Under the pieces are notes generated by a model, which had not been told where the DNA came from, made no database searches, and was given only the letters and a program-made list of their open reading frames with translations. Shown piece after piece: positions 49,464-58,155 of a stretch of 64,000 bases of DNA. This stretch comes from Bacteriovoracaceae bacterium. Its GTDB lineage: Bacteria > Bdellovibrionota > Bacteriovoracia > Bacteriovoracales > Bacteriovoracaceae. The DNA lies in NCBI GenBank assembly GCA_013141065.1, contig JABFRR010000008.1:315464-379463 (forward strand), given 5' to 3'. The position numbers were made by a program, and so were the translations under genes. Each line of letters begins with the position of its first letter. Within the stretch, counting starts at the first letter, position 1.

Positions 49464-49815
49464 TCTCAAAAAATACTTAGCCTTATCCCTAATATTACTC
49501 ATCGCATCTTACTTTTTGGCCAGAGACTTTAATGAACTCAAAGTTATGTTGTCTGTTTTTATTGCTGCTTGTCTTAATCAATGGATGCTAGTGCGAGCAG
49601 TTGTCGGCTTAACAAATGGCGCATCTGGCAAGGAAGATACTGATAAAACCAACATGCTCTTTTTGTTTATTGGAAAAGCAATTGTCCTCATTCTTGCGCT
49701 AACTTTAGGTGTACAAATTATGGGAAAAAGGATAATTATTCCTCTGTTAATTTATGTATTACAAATAGCAGTACTCTACTTCAGTTTAAATAAAGCTGTG
49801 GAAGATAAAGGGTAA
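49441..49815 (+). CDS. ATP synthase accessory protein AtpI-like
   Basis: ATG at 49441 chosen; the open frame begins at TTG 49411. Four hydrophobic segments (LALSLILLIASYFLA, LKVMLSVFIAACLNQWM, LFLFIGKAIVLILALTLGV, IIPLLIYVLQIAVLYF) in about 124 residues. AtpI chaperones c-ring assembly. It overlaps the AtpZ-like gene by 23 bases. Confidence 0.7.
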   Translation: MLISEKINLKKYLALSLILLIASYFLARDFNELKVMLSVFIAACLNQWMLVRAVVGLTNGASGKEDTDKTNMLFLFIGKAIVLILALTLGVQIMGKRIIIPLLIYVLQIAVLYFSLNKAVEDKG

Positions 49816-49820
49816 AATAA

Positions 49821-50633
49821 ATGAAGAAACTCTCACTTGTAACGCTTCTTGCACTTCTTTCTTCAAACGCCAATGCAGCCAGTGGATTCACTTGGGTTAC
49901 ACAATTCGGTCATGCTGTTGGACTTGATTCATTTTTTCATGTTGGAGACAAGCATCTTCACTACGATCACATTTTAACATTTATTATCGTTTTAGTGTTG
50001 TTACTTCTAACTGGATTTTATTACAGATCAAAAACTGCCAACATGGAAACTGCAGTTATTCCAGATAAAGGTATTACTTATAGAAATATTATTGAAATGT
50101 ACGGTTCATTTATTTATACACAAACGCGCGCAGTTTTAGGTGAAAAAGATGCACCAAAATATTATCCGTTTGTTGCGACAATGTTCATTGTAATTTTTAT
50201 TTCAAACATGATCGGTCTTGTACCAGGATTTTTACCACCAACAGAATCGATTAATACAACATTGGCACTTGGTGTTTTTTCATTTTTATATTTCAACATT
50301 AAAGGCTGTAAAGAACTTGGAACTTTAAATTATTTAAAACATTTCGCTGGACCACTTTGGTATATGGCGATTTTAATTTTCCCTATTGAAATTATTTCAA
50401 CTTGCATTCGTCCTGTCTCCCTGGCACTTCGCCTTTATGGAAACATGTACGGTGACCATATGGTATTGGGTACTTTTTCAGGATTGGCCCCTTTACTTGT
50501 ACCAATTATTTTTATGGTTTTAGGAATGCTTGTTTCATTTATTCAAGCTTATGTTTTTGTAATGCTATCAATGGTCTATGTTAGTTTAGCTACTGCTCAC
50601 CAAGATCATGGTGACGGTCATGCTCATCACTAA
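49821..50633 (+). CDS. atpB: ATP synthase a subunit
   Basis: Stationary Fo half-channel subunit. The essential Arg lies in SLALRLYGNMYGDH; the last helix AYVFVMLSMVYVSLATAHQ matches the family. 270 residues with a signal-like N-terminus and a His-rich C-terminal tail (HQDHGDGHAHH) that could bind metal. Confidence 0.96.
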   Translation: MKKLSLVTLLALLSSNANAASGFTWVTQFGHAVGLDSFFHVGDKHLHYDHILTFIIVLVLLLLTGFYYRSKTANMETAVIPDKGITYRNIIEMYGSFIYTQTRAVLGEKDAPKYYPFVATMFIVIFISNMIGLVPGFLPPTESINTTLALGVFSFLYFNIKGCKELGTLNYLKHFAGPLWYMAILIFPIEIISTCIRPVSLALRLYGNMYGDHMVLGTFSGLAPLLVPIIFMVLGMLVSFIQAYVFVMLSMVYVSLATAHQDHGDGHAHH

Positions 50634-50671
50634 GAGAAACCATAAATATTAACTTTCTTTAGGAGACTTTT

Positions 50672-50977
50672 ATGTCAAAGAAAATTCCAGTTATTTTAGC
50701 TTTTATCCTTTTCGCACTTTTAGTATCTAGCCAAGCATTTGCTCAAGGCTCAGCTCCAATGTCTGACGTAGCTCTTAAGTATGTTTCATACTTCTTTGCT
50801 CTTGGTTTAGCTGTTTACGGTGGTACACAAGCTCAAGCTAAAGCAGCAGCAGTTGCACTAGAAGGAATTGCAAGAAATCCAGCAGCAGCTGACAAAATTC
50901 AAACTCCAATGATTTTAGGTCTTGCACTTATGGAGTCTTTGGTAATTTTCGCTCTTATCTCTACATTCCTTGTATAA
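50672..50977 (+). CDS. atpE: ATP synthase c subunit
   Basis: Ring subunit of the rotor. A cleavable signal ([17 protein letters not shown]) precedes two helices. The ion-binding carboxylate is Glu in ALMESLVIF; aligned to Ilyobacter numbering the chain has Gln32, Glu65 and Ser66, the pattern linked to Na+ binding. 101 residues including the signal. AGGAG upstream; the terminator follows. Confidence 0.95.
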   Translation: MSKKIPVILAFILFALLVSSQAFAQGSAPMSDVALKYVSYFFALGLAVYGGTQAQAKAAAVALEGIARNPAAADKIQTPMILGLALMESLVIFALISTFLV

Positions 50978-51011
50978 TTATTTAAACAAAGAAAATTAAG
51001 ATAATTTCAAT

Positions 51012-51041
51012 AAAAAAGGGAGCTCTCAGGCTCCCTTTTTT
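51012..51041 (+). terminator. Terminator after atpE
   Basis: AAAAAGGGAGC and GCTCCCTTTTT form an 11-bp stem with a six-base loop followed by T-rich sequence; it can act in both directions and also ends the convergent lipoprotein pseudogene. Confidence 0.88.
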
Positions 51042-51782
51042 TATTTCATAAGTTCTTCTATTTTGGTTTGAATGACTCGGTATTGTGATTCAATGTATCC
51101 CTCTTGAGCTTTTTTTGTATTTTCAAGTTGTGGATCTTGAATTTCTTGAACGCTAGATCCTTCTTTGGCCAGTGGAACACCATCAGCACCTATCGGAGTA
51201 ACCCACCGGTCGATCCTTGTACTGTTGTCGCTTTCGGATTGACTAGAAAGTATTGACTAGCACCAACGGCTACAACTGCAGTAATTCCGTATTTTGTAAT
51301 ATCAGTAACAGTCATGTTCGTAAAAGAAAGGTACATGTGTTGAAACAAGCCAACTTTTTCTGGGTTAACGGCGCCAGATCTATCAGTAAAGAAATTTCGC
51401 ATTTGTTTTTGAACTTTTTCCTTAAACTCAAGAGACTTAACAACCTGTTGGTCTGTTTTTGTCAAATGCATAAATTCAGCACGTAAAACATCACTATCAA
51501 CACGAAACATTCCATATGATGAAGGATCAAAGTCTGAGTTTTCCAAATGAGAAGATAAAACTTTGTATAAATTATTTAGTTCAGGAGTTGGGTGTATTGA
51601 ATTTTTAACAGCATATTCAACTTCACGATGATAAATTGTCATAACGTCTTTTAAAGTAGCTTGTTTTAATATTCTGTCTTCAATCATTCCTGGCTTAAAA
51701 ATTCTTCCATTAAATTCTTTTAAAAGTTTTCTGTATTTATCCAAAACAAGTGAACGATTGCGATCGCTCTTTCGTAGAGTTA
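51041..51782 (-). pseudogene. 3' part of an IS-split lipoprotein gene, also frameshifted
   Basis: The minus frame runs from the IS edge (TLRKSDRNRSLVLDKYRKLLKEF) through 51190, ending ...TTVQGSTGGLLR. A second frame overlapping its end continues RIDRWVTPIGADGVPLAKEG to a TAA at 51041-51043, exactly at the terminator, so a one-base shift lies near 51195-51250. An open frame on its own could start at TTG 51744. A hydrophobic segment (ITKYGITAVVAVGASQYFLV) may be membrane-embedded. Its 5' part lies beyond the IS. Confidence 0.8.
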
Positions 51783-53102
51783 GGGACTGTCAAAAAATAA
51801 GTGATCATTCTTGAGATTATATTTGGCCGAATGAAAAAAGTATGATTTCATATTGAAGTGAATAAAAAACTTCAAGATGAACTTAAAATAAAATTATCTG
51901 GCGTCCTTCCTGAGCTTAACGAGCGACAGCGAAGAATTTTATTAGCAGCAGAAGCCGAGTCCATAGGTTATGGTGGAATTAAAATCCTATCTAATATTTC
52001 AGGTGCAGCGGTTTCAACAATTCGTCGCGGAATTAAAGAGCTAAAGAAGAAACCTAAAAAATTAATATCTGTTCGAAGAGAAGGTGGCGGACGCAAGCGC
52101 TCAGTCGAGACAAATCCAGAATTAACCAAGATTCTACAAGAAATTATCGAACCAGAGACTCGTGGAGATCCTGAAAATCCACTTAGGTGGACTTGTAAAA
52201 GTGTGCGAAATATTTCCGATGCATTAAAAAAAGAAAAATTAGATGTTAGTCATCAGACTGTGGCTTCGATTCTACATGAGCTTGAGTACAGTCTTCAGGG
52301 TAATAAAAAAACAAAAGAGGGAGCCGACGAGCCAGATCGCAACAGGCAATTTTTATATATAAATAAACTTGCAAAGAAATTTTTGAAAAATAACGATCCA
52401 GCAATATCCGTGGATGCCAAAAAGAAAGAATTGGTTGGGAATTATAAGAATGTAGGGAGAGAATTAAGCAAAAAGGGAAAACCGATTGAAGTTAATGGCC
52501 ATGACTTTCCAGACCCGAAAATCTCAAAAGCCGTCCCTTACGGAGTGTATGATATTGGAGATAATAAAGGCTGGGTTAATGTAGGGATTAGCTCAGACAC
52601 CGCTGAGTTTGCAGTTGAAAGCATAAGACAGTGGTGGCTAAAGATGGGAAGTAAACGATATCCAGACTCGACGAAATTATTAATATTTGCTGACGCTGGT
52701 GGGAGTAATGGTTACCGATCAAGACTCTGGAAAAAAGAAGTTCAAAAACTATCCAATAGAGAGAATCTTGAAATTACGGTTTGTCATTTCCCTCCCGGAA
52801 CGAGCAAGTGGAATAAAATTGAACACAGATTGTTTTCATTTATTAGTATAAACTGGAGAGGAAAACCATTACTTTCATATGAGGTAATAATAAATTTAAT
52901 TGCTTCAACTAAAACCAAAACTGGATTATCAGTTAAGGCCAGACTGGATAAAAAAACATATAAAAAAGGAATTGAAGTTACTGATCAAGAACTGAAAAAA
53001 ATTAATCTTCTAAAACATTCTTTTCATGGTGAATGGAATTATACAATAAAACCTAGCACTAAAGCATGACCAAAGAATGAGTACTTATTTTTTGACAAGC
53101 CC
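51783..53102. mobile_element. ISAzo13-family insertion sequence, 1320 bp
   Basis: Imperfect terminal repeats: left GGGACTGTCAAAAAATAAGT and right (reversed) GGGCTTGTCAAAAAATAAGT, both continuing with TCATTCTT. The flanking trinucleotide TTA is present on both sides (51780-51782 and 53103-53105), a target duplication. It holds one transposase gene. Intact ends and a clean duplication suggest recent insertion. Confidence 0.92.
51858..53069 (+). CDS. ISAzo13-family transposase
   Basis: 403 residues with the family landmarks: an N-terminal helix-turn-helix, VDAKKKELVGNYKN (first catalytic Asp), AVPYGVYDIGDNKGWVNVG, DTAEFAVESIRQWW, LLIFADAGGSNGYRSRLWK (second Asp), CHFPPGTSKWNKIEHRLFS (catalytic Glu) and NWRGKPL. 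Length and motifs look complete. GTG start. The next in-frame start would truncate the helix-turn-helix. Confidence 0.95.
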   Translation: MNKKLQDELKIKLSGVLPELNERQRRILLAAEAESIGYGGIKILSNISGAAVSTIRRGIKELKKKPKKLISVRREGGGRKRSVETNPELTKILQEIIEPETRGDPENPLRWTCKSVRNISDALKKEKLDVSHQTVASILHELEYSLQGNKKTKEGADEPDRNRQFLYINKLAKKFLKNNDPAISVDAKKKELVGNYKNVGRELSKKGKPIEVNGHDFPDPKISKAVPYGVYDIGDNKGWVNVGISSDTAEFAVESIRQWWLKMGSKRYPDSTKLLIFADAGGSNGYRSRLWKKEVQKLSNRENLEITVCHFPPGTSKWNKIEHRLFSFISINWRGKPLLSYEVIINLIASTKTKTGLSVKARLDKKTYKKGIEVTDQELKKINLLKHSFHGEWNYTIKPSTKA

Positions 53103-53760
53103 TTACTACTTCTTTAATGTCTCCAGACGCTTTTTTAATTGTAAGAGTTACATCTATAGGGCTTTGATCTTCTAAGATTAATTTTTTTAAAACTTCAATG
53201 TTGTGTTGAAGAGAAATTCTTTCTTCGAACAGTGCCTTGATTTCGCTTTGATAATTTCCAAATTTTTCAACCTCAAGAAAAATACGTTTAAGCAATTTAG
53301 TTTCATCATCAGATATAGCTCCACGAGATTGTTTTTCTAAAAGATCAGAAATTTTCTTACCTGTTTCTTGAAAGTTGTTATCTTTGGAAAGATAAAAAAT
53401 GGGATATCTATTTTTATTCCAAGATTTCATGTGAGTAATAAGGGATTCGTGTAATTTGTTAAACCAATCAACAGGGGGATGATTTAATATGTAAACCTTA
53501 TCCCTCAAGGTTAAGATTTTATTTTTTTTAAGTGCCTTTATTGCAGTTTCATTTGAAACCGTGGCTGCCATAGGATCTAAAATCTTTGGCTCAACATTTT
53601 GACTAACTATTCTCGTTACAAGATCTTTACAACTTTCTTCACTAGAGGCCGGAAATCTTTCGACATCATCTACAGAGTTGAGCGGCTTAACTTTTAAACC
53701 AGAACAACTTGCTAGAAGAAAAATTAATAAACTTATAAAGGTAAAATTTAGCTTTTTCAT
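53103..53760 (-). pseudogene. 5' part of the IS-split lipoprotein gene
   Basis: ATG at 53760 opens MKKLNFTFISLLIFLLASC, a lipoprotein signal (an upstream ATG at 53769 and others are possible). The chain continues with ERFPASSEESCKDL and ends at the IS with GDIKEVV; the open frame runs 44 bases into the IS. Removing the IS plus one TTA joins GAA GTA GTA to ACT CTA CGA, in frame with the 3' part. Function unknown. Confidence 0.85.
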
Positions 53761-53909
53761 ATGTTTCATTTTCGGCATTAACAGGTAATACATTAATTTT
53801 AGAGAGAAAAAGTCAAAAAAATCAAAGATATCAAGTAATTATAAAAGATTAAAAAGTTAATTAAAAACAAAAATGTCCGATAAGTAAGATGGTAATAACT
53901 GAAGAAAAA

Positions 53910-55742
53910 ATGAAAAAAGAAAATTTTAAATACATCAAGATATTAGCATTAGCCTTTATGAGCTTTGTCTCTTCATGTGCGACAAATGAAAAAATTGAAT
54001 TAAACAGCAGAAATATAGCATCAACTGAATCAACTGATTCTTGTAAAAAAATAATTTCATCACTTATAAATAAAGAAAGAGTAAACGGGAAAAAGTATGC
54101 AGAGCTAGGCGAACTTTATCCAAAAAGGAAAAAGTTAGAAGAAGCCTATAGCAGTATTTCTGATTCAGTTAAAGATATAAAACTACATCCAGATTTGCCT
54201 GTCAAAACAAGTGCTAAATTAGTAATGGACCCTCATGAAGGAATTCTTGCTAAAGTCTTACTTATTAGAAAAGCTAAAAAAACAATTGATATGACTTATT
54301 TTCTTTTTGATGATTCAACATCGGCTAAACTTCTAATGCATGAAATTCGTTTGGCAGTTAAGCGTGGTGTAAAAGTGAGAATTATGCTTGATCCCGTAGG
54401 GTCAATTTCTAGAGACATGTTGGATCGTGATTTAAAATCATTAATAGCCTTAAGAGGCCGTGAAATAACAGATGCAGCTGGTAATCCTACTGGAGAATTT
54501 GCTGGTGTAGAGGTAGTTGAATTTAATCCAGCAATGAACATTAAGGCCCATATTGTGAATTGGTATAGAAAAATTTACAACTTAATCGCCAAAGAACAAA
54601 ATAAAAAACAGATTATAGATTTTGGATGGAATCACAGAAGCCATGATAAAATATTATTAATAGATGCCTACTCCCCTGAAGACTCAATGGTAATGCTGGG
54701 AGGTAGAAATATTTCAGATAACTATTTTCATCTCTTTGAAGGAAATGAAGTCCCTGTGACTGATACAAAGTTCATCGTCAAGGGCTTAACAACTGATGAT
54801 GGAAATGGAAATGTTCGAAACTTGATAGAAGAGCAATATAATCGAATTTTTTTTTATATGGCAAATGCTAATCTTAAAAATCATTTCTATAAAATTAATA
54901 GAGATGTCGCTAGAGATGAATTTAAAAAAATGAGAGAGGCAGCAAGAATTACGTATGGGGAAAAAGGAATAATAAAAAACCAGCTTGATGAAATGCTAAA
55001 CGATGATTACTTCGAAAAAGATTTTGAAAACTCGTTAGTAGAAGTCGTCAATGAGGTTCAGAACTTAACACGAAAAAAAATCCTTTCAACTCCTTCAAGA
55101 CACAAGGTGATAAATAATGGAAATTCAATTCTTAAGAAGATTTTCCAAGAGCTTCACAAGGCTAAAACAAGTATTGATATTGTCACTCCCTATTTTTGGA
55201 TCAGTGATGAAGAGATTGAAACATTTATAAAATGGCTTTCTGAAAATCCAAATAGGAAGGTTAGAATTGTAACAAATTCAATTATCACAAATGACCTACT
55301 ACCAGCACAAGCCTTAATTGAAACATCTTATAAAAAATTATTTGAAAGGATCAAAGGCACTCAGTTCGAAAAACAAATTGAAATGTATAATTTTGGCAAA
55401 AGTGATCACGTAGATTTTGGTGGTGATGTAAAGTATGATTTTTTACATGCGAAGATTTTTATGTTCGATGGAAGGCAGATGATTCTTTCAACAAGTAACA
55501 TAGATCCAATATCTCGGCATATAAATTCAGAAGTCGGAGCTGGGCTTAGGTTTTTAGACGAAGACTCAAAAAACACCGAGAAAATGAAAGCCTTCATTGA
55601 AGGCGTAATTAATAGATCAATCAAAAAGGGGTCTATTGAGGATGAAGAATTTAAGAATCATCCAAACGGGAAAACAAAATGGAATTTACTGAGATTTTTA
55701 GAAGTTATTATTTATAAATTAAATTTACACCCTTTGCTGTGA
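53910..55742 (+). CDS. Phospholipase D-like lipoprotein
   Basis: ATG 53910 chosen because it starts a tidy signal (ILALAFMSFVSSC, lipobox SSC) with GAAG upstream; ATG 53889 would add seven residues. Two HKD motifs: SHDKILLID followed by GGRN, and LHAKIFMFD followed by STSNID, as in cardiolipin synthase-type enzymes. After the lipid Cys, the region around SC (TDSCKKIISSL) matches the motif in the neighbouring lipoproteins. Predicted periplasmic or outer-membrane phosphatidyl transferase or hydrolase. 610 residues. Confidence 0.88.
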   Translation: MKKENFKYIKILALAFMSFVSSCATNEKIELNSRNIASTESTDSCKKIISSLINKERVNGKKYAELGELYPKRKKLEEAYSSISDSVKDIKLHPDLPVKTSAKLVMDPHEGILAKVLLIRKAKKTIDMTYFLFDDSTSAKLLMHEIRLAVKRGVKVRIMLDPVGSISRDMLDRDLKSLIALRGREITDAAGNPTGEFAGVEVVEFNPAMNIKAHIVNWYRKIYNLIAKEQNKKQIIDFGWNHRSHDKILLIDAYSPEDSMVMLGGRNISDNYFHLFEGNEVPVTDTKFIVKGLTTDDGNGNVRNLIEEQYNRIFFYMANANLKNHFYKINRDVARDEFKKMREAARITYGEKGIIKNQLDEMLNDDYFEKDFENSLVEVVNEVQNLTRKKILSTPSRHKVINNGNSILKKIFQELHKAKTSIDIVTPYFWISDEEIETFIKWLSENPNRKVRIVTNSIITNDLLPAQALIETSYKKLFERIKGTQFEKQIEMYNFGKSDHVDFGGDVKYDFLHAKIFMFDGRQMILSTSNIDPISRHINSEVGAGLRFLDEDSKNTEKMKAFIEGVINRSIKKGSIEDEEFKNHPNGKTKWNLLRFLEVIIYKLNLHPLL

Positions 55743-55752
55743 GAACATAACG

Positions 55753-56943
55753 ATGAAGAAAATACTTAAGAATACTGTTGTAATTTTCCTAATTTCTCAA
55801 GTTTCAGGATGTGCTTATTTTAGCTCATCACAAATTTCACTAAAAGATACAAATTACGAGTCGACACTTAGGTTTCCAGCATCTGACAAGCAATCGTGCT
55901 CACAGCTATTGCTAACGTTTTATGAAAAGCAAGACGAAGATCGAATGATATCTCGAATTAAGGCAACAAAGGAAGACCCACATAAGTTTTTCAGGTCATT
56001 CCCACCTCTCTATTATAAAATCTTAGAAGATCTTTCGTTGGGTAATGTTTTTGGAGATCTTGTAAAGCATAAAGGTGTAATTGGTGGTGATGTTCATATA
56101 GAGAATTTTAGTGTACGAACTTTTAAAGGAGAGCATCGTTTATTAATAAATGATTTTGATGATCTCTCAGAAGGACCAATGATTTTTGATGTTATTCGTT
56201 TATTAACTTCAATTCGCCTTTCTGGACAAAAAGTAGATGAGAGCTTTGTTGCTAAGTTTATGACTAGATACAAAGAAGGATTAAAAGGAAAAAAAGAAAA
56301 TTATTCTGATGTAACTATGAGATTTTTTAAAGAGTCTAAAAAATCAGATAGCAGAATAAGTACTTCTAAAATTAATGTAAAGAAAAAGAAATTTGTTAAA
56401 AAACGTGAGCCAAGTTTTGACATGACCTCTGAAGAAATTGAATCATGGAAAGAGCTCATTGTGCCAAACGGCAAGCTGGTTGATCAATATAAATATGTTA
56501 AAGAAAGTGGTGGTTCTGGGGGCCTTGATCGCTTTGAACTTTTAATTGAAAATAATGGACAATTAATTTGGGTTGAAGCAAAGGAATGGGAAGTTCCAGG
56601 TATAAATGCAGGTTTAAAAACTAAGCCGCCAACATATGTTAAACGATTAGAACACGTTTTAAAGTATGACCAGCCTGATTTACCGTCTTTCACAATTAAG
56701 TATAACGACAAAATATTTTTCATAAGGGAAATAAATGAGTCACATGTTGGCTTAACGATTGATGGCCTTTCAAAAAAAGAAAAGAAAGAAATGTTTTTAG
56801 ATGAAGCCTATGCACTAGGATTTTTTCACCGTCAGTTTGGAAGTACAGATAGTTACATAGATGAACTTAAAAAAGCATCTGATGAGGCCATAAGTGAGCA
56901 TGTTGAAAAAATAAAAGATGAAGTAAAAGACTACGTAAAATAA
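55753..56943 (+). CDS. DUF2252-like lipoprotein
   Basis: Lipoprotein signal VVIFLISQVSGC, then RFPASDKQSCSQLLL, nearly the same motif as in the split gene (RFPASSEESCKDL). The core GVIGGDVHIENFSVRTF...LLINDFDDLSEGPMIFDVIRLLTSI is the DUF2252 signature, which has kinase/phosphotransferase-like catalytic spacing (GDxHxxNF and NDFD). A lipid-anchored member is unusual. Ten bases after the phospholipase D-like gene. Confidence 0.8.
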   Translation: MKKILKNTVVIFLISQVSGCAYFSSSQISLKDTNYESTLRFPASDKQSCSQLLLTFYEKQDEDRMISRIKATKEDPHKFFRSFPPLYYKILEDLSLGNVFGDLVKHKGVIGGDVHIENFSVRTFKGEHRLLINDFDDLSEGPMIFDVIRLLTSIRLSGQKVDESFVAKFMTRYKEGLKGKKENYSDVTMRFFKESKKSDSRISTSKINVKKKKFVKKREPSFDMTSEEIESWKELIVPNGKLVDQYKYVKESGGSGGLDRFELLIENNGQLIWVEAKEWEVPGINAGLKTKPPTYVKRLEHVLKYDQPDLPSFTIKYNDKIFFIREINESHVGLTIDGLSKKEKKEMFLDEAYALGFFHRQFGSTDSYIDELKKASDEAISEHVEKIKDEVKDYVK

Positions 56944-57384
56944 TTAATCAAAATGTGAAAAGCCATTTGATATTAATTCATTATTGAGTTTAACTTCGTA
57001 TGTAATTGGGCACGTTTTAAGTAGCATGTAGCTCACGCCGCAATATTTGGTCATAGAAAGATTGCAACTTTTAATCGCCTCCTCGCCTGAGACTCCTCCA
57101 AATATTTTATAAACCAAATGAATTTTGGAGAAATATGATGGAGTTGTATTAGTTAGTTCAGCGGATGCTTCTATTTCAAGAGATAAAAGATCTTGTTTGT
57201 TTTTTTTTAATATTGAAACAATATCCATACCAGCACATGCACTGACAGCATTGAGTAACATTTCTTTTGGACTTGGTCCCCTGTTAAGACTTCCGTTTGC
57301 TAAGGTGGTGTCTAGTTGAGTTTCATGTCCCCGCACTATTCCAGTAAAGCTCAACTTGGTATTCCATAAAACATTTGATTTCAT
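56944..57384 (-). CDS. OsmC-family peroxiredoxin-like protein
   Basis: 146 residues. The two conserved cysteines are in SACAGMD and TKYCGVSYML, with an upstream SPKEMLLNA block, as in OsmC/Ohr hydroperoxide reductases. It probably reduces organic hydroperoxides. Converges with the DUF2252-like gene, sharing no bases. Confidence 0.88.
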   Translation of the reverse strand: MKSNVLWNTKLSFTGIVRGHETQLDTTLANGSLNRGPSPKEMLLNAVSACAGMDIVSILKKNKQDLLSLEIEASAELTNTTPSYFSKIHLVYKIFGGVSGEEAIKSCNLSMTKYCGVSYMLLKTCPITYEVKLNNELISNGFSHFD

Positions 57385-57399
57385 AATATATAGACTCCT

Positions 57400-58155
57400 T
57401 TAAAGTGAACTCATATGAGATAAGAATATTGATGCAGCATTTGAAGCATTAAGATGAGCAACCTGAGGGTCAATGTTTATTTTTAAAACAGTATTTGATT
57501 CAAGTAAAATATCTTCATCTATACCGTGACCTTCGCTACCAATTATTAATACGCATTTTTTAGGAAAGGTGAAGTTGTTAAGAGATATGGCACTCGGTAT
57601 ATTGGCAGTAGAAAGAATTTGATAATCCATGTTTTTGAGATTCTTAATATCCTGGCGGATATCGGTAGAGTGATAGGATTTCATTGAAAAAATATTTCCC
57701 ATAGAAACCCTAATACATCTTCGTAAAAAAGGTGAACAAGTTTTTTCATCAACAATGATAGATTTTATATTAAATGCAGCAGCCGACCTCACGATGCTGC
57801 CGACATTCTCTGGAGAGCTTAAGCCATTTAGTAAAATAATTTTATCGTCTAATTGATCTATGGAGTGATCCTCAATCATTTCAGCTAAAAATAAAACTTC
57901 AAAATGAACTTTAAAGCCAGCAATCTGCTCTAAAAGCTTTTTATCTGCAATGTAAACATTTTCACCAGAAAGTGAATATTTTTTTGCAAAGGAATCAATG
58001 GTTAAAATCTTATGGATTTTTTTTCCAGTTGCTCGAAATTGTAAAAAAATCTTTTCCGTTTCTGCGATAAACAGATTTCTTGCATTTAAAGTATGATCTC
58101 TAAATGAAATAAATTCTGCAATTCTTGGATCATTGGCGTCAGTGATTGTAATCAT
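57400..58155 (-). CDS. SpoU/TrmH-family RNA 2'-O-methyltransferase
   Basis: 251 residues of the knotted methyltransferase fold: motif 1 LSSPENVGSIVRSAAAF, motif 2 VLIIGSEGHGI, and motif 3 NASNAASIFLSHM. The N-terminal RNA-binding domain has RDHTLNARNLFIAE. Target RNA unknown. It overlaps uvrA by four bases. Confidence 0.92.
   Translation of the reverse strand: MITITDANDPRIAEFISFRDHTLNARNLFIAETEKIFLQFRATGKKIHKILTIDSFAKKYSLSGENVYIADKKLLEQIAGFKVHFEVLFLAEMIEDHSIDQLDDKIILLNGLSSPENVGSIVRSAAAFNIKSIIVDEKTCSPFLRRCIRVSMGNIFSMKSYHSTDIRQDIKNLKNMDYQILSTANIPSAISLNNFTFPKKCVLIIGSEGHGIDEDILLESNTVLKINIDPQVAHLNASNAASIFLSHMSSL

Noticed and set aside
51001..53900. Phage attachment or genomic-island boundary at the IS
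   Set aside because: No tRNA, integrase or long direct repeats; a simple IS insertion explains the junctions.
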